Source of the DNA: Deltaproteobacteria bacterium
GTDB lineage: Bacteria; Desulfobacterota; Desulfuromonadia; Desulfuromonadales; Geopsychrobacteraceae
Length of the DNA stretch: 64,000 nt
Reading direction: 5' to 3'
Assembly (NCBI GenBank): GCA_024280485.1
Contig: JAJRQB010000117.1
Coordinates: 1-64,000 of the forward strand
Of this stretch, positions 52,695 through 64,000 are shown one piece after another. The first letter of the stretch is position 1; the number at the start of each line of letters is the position of its first letter. The notes beneath the pieces were generated by a model that saw only the letters and a program-made list of their open reading frames with translations, made no database searches and was not told the DNA's origin. Both the position numbers and the translations under genes were made by a program.

Positions 52695-52772
52695 CTGAAC
52701 CTCCGTGGGTAAGAAATTAAATTGGTAGTGACGATCACCGCTAGGCGGCAAACGGATTTAAAACCGTGTAAT

Positions 52773-52928
52773 CTAGTAAGATTTCCCCTCATCGAGCAGT
52801 TCTGAAATCATCATCGGCGTTTGGCATTCAGGACAGTCTGGAAAGTCCTCGATCGGCAGGGTGATAATCTGGGTATATCTGCAGATGGGGCAGATGACTT
52901 CTACCGATTCCTTTTTACCTCTTTCCAT
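52773..52928 (-). CDS. Small zinc-ribbon protein (51 residues)
   Basis: A short frame not long enough for usual cut-offs. From ATG 52928 it codes for MERGKKESVEVICPICRYTQ, then IITLPIEDFPDCPKCQTPMM and ISELLDEGKSY, ending at 52773. Two CPxC knuckles (CPIC and CPKC, 16 residues apart) make a classic zinc ribbon. It lies 78 bp upstream of the binding-protein gene on the same strand. The ribosome site is weak. Function unknown; nucleic-acid or protein binding is typical of such ribbons. Confidence 0.65.
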   Translation of the reverse strand: MERGKKESVEVICPICRYTQIITLPIEDFPDCPECQTPMMISELLDEGKSY

Positions 52929-53049
52929 GATATCTTGCGCCGCTCCCACATAGCGTTAACGATCAAAAAAATATTTGAGCTCATCGAAGTTGCTTATATC
53001 ACAATCCTGCTGCGCCGAACAAGAATATTACCACAACGGAAACAATTGA

Positions 53050-53979
53050 ATGCCGAAGGCTCTGAAAAACAACCGTCAACAACGTTTTGCCGAATTTATG
53101 CTGGTTACGGTAACCCTCTTCTGGGGCGCAACCTTTCCCATCGTAAAAGAGGCCATCGAACTCTTGCCGGTGATGGCTTTTTTATGGATCCGTTTCGCAC
53201 TGGCGGCGGTACTGCTTGGATTCATGGCGGGCAGGAGTGGTTTTGCTACCTTAGGAAAACAGGGCTGGCGCAAGGGGATTCTGCTCGGCACTTTGCTTTT
53301 TTTGGCCTATCTATTTCAAACCTTCGGCCTCGAGCGTACCAGTTCGGCGAACGCCGGGTTTCTGACCGGGCTCAATGTGGTCTGGGTTCCGCTGCTGGCA
53401 GGCCCACTGCTTAAGAAACCAGCGGCCTTCGGCGCAAAGATCGGTGTAACAATTGCGCTTTCTGGATTAATTCTGCTGACCTGGCAAAGCCCCTGGTCTT
53501 TGAATCCCGGCGACATCCTGGTGCTGATCTGTTCTCTTTTCGTCGCCTTGCATATTCTTGGGCTCGATCGGTTCACTGCGGGCTACGACGCACGCGCACT
53601 GACCTTTGTCCAGATCGCCACGATGGCGGTGCTAGGCTGTGTCGGCAGCTTGATCTTTGAGCCGGTCAGCTGGCCGCGTGAGTGGCCAACCTCGCTGATT
53701 TCAGCCTTTCTGATTACGGCAATTCTGGCAACGGCCTATGCCTTTTGGGCGATGACCAAATACCAACGCTTGACAACCCCGACACGCGCAGCACTCATCT
53801 ACACCCTTGAACCGGTGTGGGCCGCGATATTTTCGGTCTGGTTGCTAAATGAAGAATTGACCTCAATGGCCTGGGCAGGGGGTTGCCTGATTGTTGGCGG
53901 GATGGTGTTTGCCGAGGCCTGGCCGATGCTCAGGCGTAAAAATAATTATCTGATCGCCGATACGGATCTGAACGGTTAG
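53050..53979 (+). CDS. DMT-superfamily transporter, EamA type
   Basis: 309 residues with ten predicted membrane helices in two EamA repeats. It shows MLVTVTLFWGATFPIVKEAIELLP, LERTSSANAGFLTGLNVVWVPLLAG, and in the second half YTLEPVWAAIFSVWLLNEELTSMAWAGGCLIVGGM. These carriers export metabolites or amino acids; the substrate is unknown. It is divergent from the zinc-ribbon/amino-acid transport operon. Confidence 0.9.
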   Translation: MPKALKNNRQQRFAEFMLVTVTLFWGATFPIVKEAIELLPVMAFLWIRFALAAVLLGFMAGRSGFATLGKQGWRKGILLGTLLFLAYLFQTFGLERTSSANAGFLTGLNVVWVPLLAGPLLKKPAAFGAKIGVTIALSGLILLTWQSPWSLNPGDILVLICSLFVALHILGLDRFTAGYDARALTFVQIATMAVLGCVGSLIFEPVSWPREWPTSLISAFLITAILATAYAFWAMTKYQRLTTPTRAALIYTLEPVWAAIFSVWLLNEELTSMAWAGGCLIVGGMVFAEAWPMLRRKNNYLIADTDLNG

Positions 53980-54116
53980 ATTCAGTTCCAGGCAGCGGAC
54001 AGCTGGCGATTCGTCTCCTTTTCCTTTACAACACCATATATATAGCTTTAATATCTGCGGTTAGTTTGCCGCCATTGAATTGTTTTCTGCTACCCGTAGG
54101 TTAAATATACAACCGC

Positions 54117-55916
<1,800 letters not shown>

Positions 55917-55920
55917 AATT

Positions 55921-56589
55921 ATGGGTTTATTCAGAAAAAAAACGTTTGCAGTTGCCAACAAAAAACCTTGGTATCGTGAGTGGTCCGAGGCATTAATTGT
56001 CGCTGTCATTTTGGCGTTAATTATCCGTACCTTTCTTTTTCAGGCATTCAAGATCCCCTCGGGTTCGATGCTGGATACTTTGTTGATTGGCGACCATCTG
56101 CTGGTTAATAAGTTTATCTATGGGACTCAACTTCCATTTTCTGACCAACGTTTTTTAGCAATACGCAACCCTCAGCGCGGGGACGTAATCGTTTTTGAAT
56201 TTCCCGGCGATGCTGACAAAACCTATTTCCAGCGCCGCGATTTTATTAAGCGAGTCATTGGTGAACCTGGTGACGAAGTAGAAATACGTGACAAGAAGGT
56301 CTACATCAACGGTGCGTTATATAGTATTCCTCAAGAAATCCATAAGGATTCACAGCTTGTTCCAGCGATAGCCAGCCCACGAGATTTTACTGGTCCGATA
56401 CGTGTTCCTGAAGGGAATTTTTTCGTCATGGGGGACAATCGCGACTACTCTTACGATAGTCGCTTCTGGGGTTTTGTTCCTCAAGAGAAGATCAAGGGAG
56501 CAGCCTTTATTAAATACTGGTCATGGAACTCTCAAGCAGGCTTACTAAACAAGGTTCGCTGGGGTCGCATCGGCCGCTCAATCAACTGA
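55921..56589 (+). CDS. lepB: Signal peptidase I
   Basis: 222 residues. A single N-terminal membrane helix (SEALIVAVILALIIRTFLF, 22-40) precedes the catalytic Ser49 in FKIPSGSMLDTLL. Lys110 is the general base in FQRRDFIKRVIGEPGDEV, and box E reads VMGDNRDYSYDSRFWG. It cleaves signal peptides of exported proteins. The membrane topology is the short single-anchor form. Confidence 0.96.
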   Translation: MGLFRKKTFAVANKKPWYREWSEALIVAVILALIIRTFLFQAFKIPSGSMLDTLLIGDHLLVNKFIYGTQLPFSDQRFLAIRNPQRGDVIVFEFPGDADKTYFQRRDFIKRVIGEPGDEVEIRDKKVYINGALYSIPQEIHKDSQLVPAIASPRDFTGPIRVPEGNFFVMGDNRDYSYDSRFWGFVPQEKIKGAAFIKYWSWNSQAGLLNKVRWGRIGRSIN

Positions 56590-56658
56590 AATTCTAACAA
56601 TATTGAAGTTGACTTTGCGCGCCCCCTATTGCTAATGTCTGGCGATTAAATTCAATAA

Positions 56659-56766
56659 CCCTTTAAGTCGATCCGAGAGATCAGCAAGGGACACAAATGA
56701 AACAACCATATACAAAAGCCTTTAAGAGTACCTGTACACCTACGTGTGTGTCAGGTACTTTTTTTA
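56659..56766 (+). promoter_or_regulatory. PyrR-type transcription attenuator of the pyr operon
   Basis: GTCGATCCGAGAGATCAGC (56667-56685) resembles the PyrR-binding loop (UCCnGnGAG core on a short stem GATC/GATC, closed by CCCTT/AAGGG). It is followed by a terminator: AGTACCTG (56727-56734) pairs with CAGGTACT (56752-56759), then six T. When UMP is high, PyrR bound to the first hairpin would allow the terminator to form ahead of pyrR. The antiterminator pairing was not worked out. Confidence 0.65.
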
Positions 56767-56773
56767 TGTCTGA

Positions 56774-57328
<555 letters not shown>

Positions 57329-57342
57329 TTCTGGAGGATATG

Positions 57343-58278
57343 ATGAACTTTCCACATCGTCATGTGCTGGGCATTAAACAGTTCAACGCGGAAGAGTTGA
57401 GCTTCATTCTTGATACGGCAGAAAGTTTCAAGGAGATTAATACCCGCAGTATCAAAAAAGTACCAACCCTGCGCGGTAAAACAATAATCAATCTTTTTTT
57501 TGAAGCAAGCACCAGGACACGGACCTCTTTTGAGATCGCGGGCAAGCGACTTTCTGCTGACACAGTCAATATCAGTGGTTCTTCCTCCTCAGTTGTTAAA
57601 GGAGAGACGCTTGAAGATACGGCTCGCAATATTGAGTCGATGCACCCTGACATTATAGTCATGCGCCACAGCGCCAGCGGATCTTGTGATTATCTGGCTG
57701 CCCGCCTGAATTGCGCGGTTGTTAACGCCGGGGATGGTACGCATGAGCACCCAAGCCAGGCTCTACTTGACGCCTTTACCATCCGTCAGCACAAAGGGAG
57801 TATTGCCGGACTGAAAGTCGCCATTATTGGAGATATCACTCATAGCCGAGTGGTTCGCTCCAACATTGACTGTCTCAATAAACTGGGGGCTGATGTCGTG
57901 ATCAGTGGCCCCAAAACCATGCTGCCACCAGGACTTGAAAGACTGGGTTGCCAGGTCGCAGCAAATCTGACAGAAGCCTTGAAAGATGCTGATGTCGTGA
58001 TGATGTTGCGCATTCAGCTTGAACGACAGGGGAAAACACTGCTTCCTTCATTGCGAGAATATTCCCGTTACTTCGGCCTGAATGAAACCAACCTCAAGCT
58101 AGCCAAGCCAGATGCTATCGTCATGCACCCCGGACCGATGAATCGTGGCGTAGAAATTTCGACTGCCGTTGCTGATGGACCACAGAATGTTATTCTCGAC
58201 CAGGTAGAAAACGGTGTAGCCGTCCGGATGGCGCTCCTCTACCTGGCAGCAGGTGGCGAAAAGATAACTGAAGATTGA
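57343..58278 (+). CDS. pyrB: Aspartate carbamoyltransferase catalytic subunit
   Basis: 311 residues. The carbamoyl-phosphate site is [13 protein letters not shown] (STRTRT from residue 56), with [17 protein letters not shown] and the C-terminal [12 protein letters not shown]. It makes carbamoyl-aspartate from carbamoyl phosphate and aspartate. No pyrI follows, so it is the unregulated or PyrC-associated form. ATG 57343 is 5 bp after GGAGG and is preferred to ATG 57340. Confidence 0.97.
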   Translation: MNFPHRHVLGIKQFNAEELSFILDTAESFKEINTRSIKKVPTLRGKTIINLFFEASTRTRTSFEIAGKRLSADTVNISGSSSSVVKGETLEDTARNIESMHPDIIVMRHSASGSCDYLAARLNCAVVNAGDGTHEHPSQALLDAFTIRQHKGSIAGLKVAIIGDITHSRVVRSNIDCLNKLGADVVISGPKTMLPPGLERLGCQVAANLTEALKDADVVMMLRIQLERQGKTLLPSLREYSRYFGLNETNLKLAKPDAIVMHPGPMNRGVEISTAVADGPQNVILDQVENGVAVRMALLYLAAGGEKITED

Positions 58279-58305
58279 GTCCCAGGTCCTGAAGAGGAGA
58301 AGTCC

Positions 58306-59580
58306 ATGAGCAGTATTTTGATTAAAAATGGCCGGATCATTGACCCGGCAAATAATATCGATGCAACACTCGATCTGCTGATTGAAGACGGTAAGATCGT
58401 TAATATCGGGGAGTCTCTCAATGTTCAAGCTGCCCAGGTGATCGATGCCAGCGGTTTACTGGTGACACCAGGCCTCGTAGATATGCACGTTCACTTACGT
58501 GATCCAGGCCTTGAATATAAAGAAGATATCATCAGCGGCACCAAATCCGCTGCTGCAGGTGGGGTCACTTCTATTGCCTGCATGCCGAACACCACGCCAG
58601 TCATCGATAATTTGGCAATCTGTCGGTATGTCATCTCCAAGGCTCAAGAGCAGGGGAGTGCTAACGTTTTTCCGATTGGCAGCATAACCAAAGGGCTCAA
58701 GGGTGAAATTCTGTCCGAAATGGGTGAGCTCAAAGATGGTGGCTGTGTCGCCTTCTCTGACGATGGTTTGCCTGTTGCAAGTAGTGAATTAATGCGGCGT
58801 GCGCTGGAGTATGCCGACACCTTTGATGCTCTAATCATCTCACATGCTGAAGATCTATCACTGGTAGCTGGCGGTGTCATGAATGATGGCTATGTTTCAA
58901 CAGAGCTTGGGCTTAAGGGAATTCCCTGGGTCGCCGAAGACGCCATGACGGCTCGCGATATCATGCTGGCAGAATTTACCGGTGGCCGCGTTCACATGGC
59001 TCATGTTTCAACCAAAGGCTGTATAGAGATGATTCGTCAGGCAAAAAAGCGTGGCGTTCGTGTAACCTGCGAGGCAACACCGCATCATTTCACCCTGACT
59101 GATGAAGCTGTACGCGGTTACGATACCAACGCCAAAATGAACCCGCCTCTGCGCTCCCAGGCTGATGTGGATGCTATTCGTGCTGGTTTAGCTGATGGTA
59201 CGATTGATGCGATCGCAACGGATCATGCCCCTCATCATATCGACGAGAAGAACGTTGAATTTGCAATTGCAATGAATGGCATAGTTGGCCTCGAAACCAT
59301 GTTGACCCTAACCCTGAATCTGGTTGAAGAGGGTGTTATTGATCTGAATCGTGCTATCGCTTTAATGAGTTCCCAGCCTTCGGCTGTACTCGGAATTGAT
59401 CGTGGCACTCTCAGCAAGGGAGCGGTTGCCGATATTGCACTTATTGATCCGAAGCTGGAGTGGGAGCTTGTTCCCGAAGAGCTCCATTCAAAGAGTAAAA
59501 ATACCCCTTTTGGCGGTTGGATGATGAAGGGCGCAGCAGTTAGAACTCTGCTTGCAGGAAAAACAGTTTTCGAAAGATAG
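58306..59580 (+). CDS. pyrC: Dihydroorotase
   Basis: 424 residues, amidohydrolase fold. Metal ligands are His61 and His63 in [10 protein letters not shown]. Further family marks are [54 protein letters not shown] and the Asp in ATDHAPHH. It cyclises carbamoyl-aspartate. The length is that of class-I dihydroorotases. GAGGAG precedes the ATG, 27 bp after the pyrB stop. Confidence 0.97.
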   Translation: MSSILIKNGRIIDPANNIDATLDLLIEDGKIVNIGESLNVQAAQVIDASGLLVTPGLVDMHVHLRDPGLEYKEDIISGTKSAAAGGVTSIACMPNTTPVIDNLAICRYVISKAQEQGSANVFPIGSITKGLKGEILSEMGELKDGGCVAFSDDGLPVASSELMRRALEYADTFDALIISHAEDLSLVAGGVMNDGYVSTELGLKGIPWVAEDAMTARDIMLAEFTGGRVHMAHVSTKGCIEMIRQAKKRGVRVTCEATPHHFTLTDEAVRGYDTNAKMNPPLRSQADVDAIRAGLADGTIDAIATDHAPHHIDEKNVEFAIAMNGIVGLETMLTLTLNLVEEGVIDLNRAIALMSSQPSAVLGIDRGTLSKGAVADIALIDPKLEWELVPEELHSKSKNTPFGGWMMKGAAVRTLLAGKTVFER

Positions 59581-59641
59581 TATTTATAAAACAACCATAT
59601 AAGAACCAATATCTAGAATATGGATAAACTAAGAGGATTCA

Positions 59642-60775
59642 ATGAAAGCTATTCTTGCACTAGCAGATGGACGCTACTTCACCGGCCGCTCTCTGGGCGC
59701 TCTCGGTGAGATTAGTGGAGAAGTTGTATTCAATACCAGCATGGCGGGTTATCAGGAAATATTGACAGACCCTTCCTATCGCGGTGAGATCGTGACAATG
59801 ACTTATCCGCAGATAGGTAATACTGGGATAAACCTTGAGGACGTAGAATCTCGCCAACCATTTCTCTCGGCTTTTGTCGTTAAGGAGTCTTGTCCTTTCC
59901 CCAGCAATTGGCGTTCCCAGATGAGTCTCGATGCCTATCTGAAATCGCAAGCCATTGTTGGTATAGAAGGGATAGACACACGAGCGCTGGTGCGTCATAT
60001 CCGTGATCGTGGTGCCCAGACCGGGATTGTTTCGAGTGTTGACCTCGACCCGGAGAGCCTTATTGAAAAAGCGCGAAAGGCACCATCTATTGTTGGACAG
60101 GACCTGGTTCAGGAAGTCAGCTGTCAACAAAAATATGCCTGGGATCAGGGCGTCTGGAACTTGGACGATGGATATACTGACGCTAGTAACGTTAAGCGTC
60201 CGCTCAAAATAGTGGCATTCGATTTCGGGATAAAGCAGAATATTTTGCGCAACCTGACCACGGCAGGCTGTGAAGTAACAGTCGTACCCGCCACAACTTC
60301 TGCTGAAACCGTCTTGGCAATGGCCCCGGATGGTGTCTTCTTGAGCAACGGTCCTGGTGATCCAGGGCCCATTATTTATGCTCAAGAAACAATCAAACAG
60401 TTGCTGGGCAAGGTTCCATTGTTTGGGATTTGTCTTGGTCACCAGTTATTGTCTATTGCTCTGGGCGGCAAAACCTATAAGCTGAAATTTGGTCACCGGG
60501 GCGCGAATCAACCGGTGCTCGACAAGGCGACCGGTAGAGTAGAGATTACCTCACAAAATCATGGCTTTGCAGTTGATATGCAGTCTCTCAATGATGAAAT
60601 TGAGGTCAGCCACATCAACCTGAACGATCAAACGGTTGAAGGGATTAGTCACAAGGTTTATCCAGCATTCTCGGTTCAGTATCATCCGGAAGCATCTCCT
60701 GGGCCTCATGATGCTCATTATCTCTTCACGCGCTTTATAGACATGATCAAGGAATTCAAAAAAAACCAAGGTTAA
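59642..60775 (+). CDS. carA: Carbamoyl-phosphate synthase small subunit
   Basis: 377 residues. The N-terminal CarA domain shows [41 protein letters not shown]. The class-I glutamine amidotransferase has the nucleophile Cys264 in [10 protein letters not shown] and the His-Glu pair in [12 protein letters not shown]. It supplies ammonia to CarB. It lies in the pyr operon between pyrC and carB. Confidence 0.97.
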   Translation: MKAILALADGRYFTGRSLGALGEISGEVVFNTSMAGYQEILTDPSYRGEIVTMTYPQIGNTGINLEDVESRQPFLSAFVVKESCPFPSNWRSQMSLDAYLKSQAIVGIEGIDTRALVRHIRDRGAQTGIVSSVDLDPESLIEKARKAPSIVGQDLVQEVSCQQKYAWDQGVWNLDDGYTDASNVKRPLKIVAFDFGIKQNILRNLTTAGCEVTVVPATTSAETVLAMAPDGVFLSNGPGDPGPIIYAQETIKQLLGKVPLFGICLGHQLLSIALGGKTYKLKFGHRGANQPVLDKATGRVEITSQNHGFAVDMQSLNDEIEVSHINLNDQTVEGISHKVYPAFSVQYHPEASPGPHDAHYLFTRFIDMIKEFKKNQG

Positions 60776-60811
60776 AAGCCCTGGTTGTTGCGTAATAGAC
60801 AAGGACGTTCC

Positions 60812-63800
60812 ATGCCCAAGCGTACAGACATTAAAAAAATTCTTATTATCGGCGCCGGTCCGATTGTCATTGGTCAAGCCTGCGAGTTCGACTATAGCGG
60901 CACACAAGCCTGCAAAGCGCTTAAAGAAGAGGGGTTTGAGGTAATATTGCTCAACTCGAACCCTGCGACCATCATGACAGACCCGGATTTCGCTGATCGA
61001 ACCTATGTTGAACCGGTCAACCCGGCGACCCTGACCAAGATTATTGAGCAGGAACGGCCAGACGCTCTGTTGCCGACCATGGGAGGGCAGACTGCACTGA
61101 ATACCGCCGTTGCTGTTGCCGAAGATGGAACTCTCGAAAAATACGGGGTTGAACTGATCGGTGCCAATCTGCAGGCGATACAAAAAGCTGAGGATCGCAC
61201 CCTGTTTAAAGAAGCAATGGCTCGCATCGGTTTATCTGTGCCACGTTCCGGTTTGGCTCACAATTACCAGGAAGCTATGGAGATCATAGAAGATATCGGC
61301 TTTCCGGCAATCATTCGACCTTCATTTACTCTAGGTGGAACCGGTGGGGGCATTGCCTATAATCTCGATGAATATAAAGAGATGGTGATTGCCGGCATCG
61401 ACGCCTCGCCGACGGATGAAGTTCTGATCGAAGAATCGGTGATTGGCTGGAAAGAGTATGAACTCGAGGTGATGCGCGACTCCGCGGACAATGTCGTAAT
61501 TATCTGCTCGATTGAAAATCTGGATGCGATGGGCGTACACACCGGTGATTCAATCACCATTGCACCGGCACAGACCCTGACCGACAAAGAGTATCAGATC
61601 CTGCGCAATGCCTCACTGGCCATCATTCGCGAGATCGGCGTAGATACCGGTGGCTCAAACGTTCAATTCGGCATCAACCCCCGCGATGGTCGACTGGTCG
61701 TTATCGAGATGAATCCGCGTGTATCCCGTTCTTCTGCCTTGGCCTCCAAGGCGACCGGCTTTCCGATTGCCAAGATCGCAGCGAAGCTTGCTGTCGGTTA
61801 TCGCCTCGACGAAATACACAACGATATAACTCGCGAAACCCTGGCTTCCTTTGAGCCGACCATAGATTACGTTGTTACCAAAATTCCGCGGTTTACTTTC
61901 GAGAAATTTCCACAAGCCGATGCGCGTCTCACAACCCAGATGAAGTCTGTCGGCGAAGTCATGGCGATTGGGCGAACCTTCAAGGAGAGTTTTCAAAAAG
62001 CTCTGCGATCGCTGGAGATCGGTTCTCATGGTCTGGAAAGTCGTCTTTTTGATTGTCCTGACGATTATCAACGTTCGCTCAGCACTAGTGAGCTTAACGA
62101 ACTTCGTCAACATCTGAGTGTTCCCAACGCCGAACGCATCTGGCATCTGGCTGATGCAATGCGCGCTGGTTTCAGCATCGATGAAATCTATCAATTAAGC
62201 GGCATAGACCCTTGGTTCCTTAACAATATAAAGCAGATTCTTGAGATGGAAGAGCTTCTGGCTACCCAGAAGAATCAAGTTGCCAATGGTGATGAGAACT
62301 GCCGCGAACTTTTGTTGGAAGCAAAAAAATACGGATTTTCAGATCGCCGACTGGCTGATCTTTGGGAGATCTCCGAGGAAGATGTGCGGCAACTCCGCCA
62401 CAAGTTCAATATCCGTCCGGTCTTCAAGCGGGTTGACACCTGTGGCGCCGAGTTTGTTGCACATACGCCTTATCTCTATTCCACTTACGAAGAAGAGTGT
62501 GAAGCAGAGCCTACGGATAAGCGCAAAATCATGATTCTGGGAGGCGGGCCAAACCGTATAGGCCAAGGGATTGAATTCGATTACTGTTGTGTTCATGGAG
62601 CTTTCGCCCTTTCGAAGGCGGGCTTCGAGACAATTATGGTCAATTGCAACCCGGAAACCGTTTCAACAGATTATGACACCTCAGACCGACTTTACTTTGA
62701 GCCGCTAACTCTGGAAGATGTCCTTGAGGTCGTTGACAGAGAGAAGCCCGAAGGTGTCATTGTTCAATACGGTGGACAGACCCCACTGAAATTGGCTGTC
62801 GCTTTAGAAAAAGCTGGTGTGCCAGTCATCGGCACTTCACCAGACGCCATTGACCGAGCTGAAGACCGCGAACGTTTTCAGACTCTGTTGCACAAATTAA
62901 ACCTTCTACAACCCGAAAACGGCATTGCCCGCTCCTTTGAAGAGGCCCTTGTCATTGCCGACCGGATCGGTTACCCAGTTGTTGTCCGACCTTCTTATGT
63001 GCTGGGCGGTCGTGCTATGGAGATCGTCTACGAAAAGGAACGCCTGCAGAACTACATGAAGTTTGCGGTAGAGGCTTCGCCAGAACATCCGGTCTTAATC
63101 GACAGATTCTTGAAAGATGCGATCGAAGTCGATGTCGATGCTCTGGCTGATGGGACCGACGTCGTTATCGGCGGAATCATGCAGCACATTGAAGAAGCGG
63201 GGATCCATTCCGGAGATTCCGCCTGTGCATTGCCTCCCTATTCACTCACTCAAACGGTTATCGATGAGATTCGCCGGCAGACCATTGCTCTCGCCTTGGA
63301 GTTGCAGGTGATCGGCCTGATGAACATCCAGTTTGCGGTCAAGGGTGAAACGATCTACCTGATTGAGGTTAACCCACGTGCAAGTCGCACAGTCCCATTC
63401 GTATCGAAGGCGACCGGTCGACAACTGGCTCAGATTGCAGCACGGGTTATGGCAGGAGAATCACTGAAGTCACAAAATGTCTCAGGAGATATTATTCCAC
63501 GACATATCTCAGTAAAAGAAGCTGTTTTCCCCTTTGTAAAGTTCCCGGGAGTCGATACCTTGCTCGGTCCTGAGATGAAATCAACCGGCGAAGTCATGGG
63601 GATAGATTTCGAGTTCGGTAAAGCCTTCGCCAAAGCCCAGATCGGGGCAGGGGTTAAACTTCCCGCTTCTGGCAAAATATTTGTCAGTGTCAAGGATGTA
63701 GATAAAGAACGAATCCTTGATACAGTGAAAAGCTTATTGGCTGCGGGGTACAGTTTTGTTGCAACTCGAGGTACCGCTACCTACTTTCAGGAGCAAGGCA

Positions 63801-64000
63801 TAGCAATAGAAGTTATCAATAAGGTTAAGGAAGGCCGGCCACATTGCGAAGATGCAATTAAGAGTAAAGAGATCTGCATGGTCTTCAACACCACCCTTGG
63901 TGCACAGTCGGTTGCGGACTCCTATTCGATACGGCGCTCAGCGCTGATGCACGAAGTAGCCTACTACACAACTGTTGCTGGAATTCGAGCGGTCACTGAT
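60812..64000 (+). CDS. carB: Carbamoyl-phosphate synthase large subunit (3' end outside the window)
   Basis: 1063 codons are present and the frame is open to the window end. Full-length CarB is about 1,070-1,085 residues, so only the last few codons are missing. It starts [20 protein letters not shown] with the first ATP-grasp half ([23 protein letters not shown]), the oligomerisation domain, the second half ([37 protein letters not shown]), and the C-terminal MGS-like allosteric domain ([16 protein letters not shown]). It makes carbamoyl phosphate for pyrimidines and arginine. Confidence 0.96.
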   Translation, partial: MPKRTDIKKILIIGAGPIVIGQACEFDYSGTQACKALKEEGFEVILLNSNPATIMTDPDFADRTYVEPVNPATLTKIIEQERPDALLPTMGGQTALNTAVAVAEDGTLEKYGVELIGANLQAIQKAEDRTLFKEAMARIGLSVPRSGLAHNYQEAMEIIEDIGFPAIIRPSFTLGGTGGGIAYNLDEYKEMVIAGIDASPTDEVLIEESVIGWKEYELEVMRDSADNVVIICSIENLDAMGVHTGDSITIAPAQTLTDKEYQILRNASLAIIREIGVDTGGSNVQFGINPRDGRLVVIEMNPRVSRSSALASKATGFPIAKIAAKLAVGYRLDEIHNDITRETLASFEPTIDYVVTKIPRFTFEKFPQADARLTTQMKSVGEVMAIGRTFKESFQKALRSLEIGSHGLESRLFDCPDDYQRSLSTSELNELRQHLSVPNAERIWHLADAMRAGFSIDEIYQLSGIDPWFLNNIKQILEMEELLATQKNQVANGDENCRELLLEAKKYGFSDRRLADLWEISEEDVRQLRHKFNIRPVFKRVDTCGAEFVAHTPYLYSTYEEECEAEPTDKRKIMILGGGPNRIGQGIEFDYCCVHGAFALSKAGFETIMVNCNPETVSTDYDTSDRLYFEPLTLEDVLEVVDREKPEGVIVQYGGQTPLKLAVALEKAGVPVIGTSPDAIDRAEDRERFQTLLHKLNLLQPENGIARSFEEALVIADRIGYPVVVRPSYVLGGRAMEIVYEKERLQNYMKFAVEASPEHPVLIDRFLKDAIEVDVDALADGTDVVIGGIMQHIEEAGIHSGDSACALPPYSLTQTVIDEIRRQTIALALELQVIGLMNIQFAVKGETIYLIEVNPRASRTVPFVSKATGRQLAQIAARVMAGESLKSQNVSGDIIPRHISVKEAVFPFVKFPGVDTLLGPEMKSTGEVMGIDFEFGKAFAKAQIGAGVKLPASGKIFVSVKDVDKERILDTVKSLLAAGYSFVATRGTATYFQEQGIAIEVINKVKEGRPHCEDAIKSKEICMVFNTTLGAQSVADSYSIRRSALMHEVAYYTTVAGIRAVTD

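Overview
The window is a stretch of bacterial chromosome of roughly 50% GC. The gene content suggests a delta-proteobacterium of the Desulfuromonadales type (relatives of Geobacter, Pelobacter and Desulfuromonas). Grounds are the split B12-dependent ribonucleotide reductase, GspA/GspB, a cytochrome c fused to a periplasmic binding domain, a rubrerythrin-like ferritin, remnants of REP-associated transposases, and a pyr operon starting with pyrR. The placement is an inference from gene families; there is no rRNA or tRNA gene to test it.

Layout. 1-1.5 kb: a nucleotidyltransferase gene and a partner gene behind a consensus promoter covered by two identical palindromic operators (toxin-antitoxin or defence-like). 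1.5-5.2 kb: two decayed transposase fragments bracket a DUF3179 gene, a nucleoside phosphorylase and a uracil-DNA-glycosylase-like gene. The DUF3179 gene is the most interesting item. It is interrupted only by a UGA codon, which falls on the first Cys of the family's CPLC motif. A stem-loop with a GU-containing apical loop lies 20 nt downstream, so it looks like an unannotated selenoprotein. 5.2-13.5 kb: periplasmic MsrB and MsrA, a tandem ~115 bp repeat, a GNAT gene, a DUF1127/LysR divergent pair, a glutathione transferase, a GNAT-histidine-kinase fusion, a glycine-zipper lipoprotein and two small proteins. 13.5-20 kb (minus strand): gspA-gspB, a dCMP deaminase and split nrdJ, with two copies of a 165-169 bp terminal-inverted-repeat element (MITE) set between genes.

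20-31 kb: glutathionyl-hydroquinone reductase, a formylglycine-generating-enzyme-like protein, an Lrp regulator with a probable leaderless transcript, lysA, rlmD, and a putative sigma-54 driven Sco / cytochrome-binding-protein operon. SseB-like, YaeQ and Old Yellow Enzyme genes follow. 31-45 kb: ferritin, gamma-glutamyltransferase, a Cys/Met PLP enzyme, a broken mscS, DUF423, a YbiT-type ABC-F ATPase, glutaredoxin, ADP-ribosylglycohydrolase, and ovoA followed by a broken class-V PLP lyase gene. A CDP-alcohol phosphatidyltransferase and a HAD phosphatase come next. 45-53 kb: HTH-cupin regulator, flavoprotein, FKBP, YkgJ-like protein, SelO, and a polar amino-acid ABC transporter operon with an internal terminator hairpin between the binding protein and permease genes. 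53-64 kb: EamA transporter, lepA-lepB, and the pyrimidine operon pyrR-pyrB-pyrC-carA-carB behind a PyrR-type attenuator; carB runs off the end.

The recurring theme is thiol and oxidant chemistry. It covers methionine sulfoxide repair in the periplasm, several glutathione-handling enzymes, glutaredoxin, gamma-glutamyltransferase, ovothiol synthesis, SelO AMPylase and the candidate selenoprotein. Two genes (mscS and the ovoA-linked PLP lyase) are clearly decayed, each with several frameshifts and a deletion. No CRISPR array, rRNA, tRNA, prophage or intact insertion sequence was seen.
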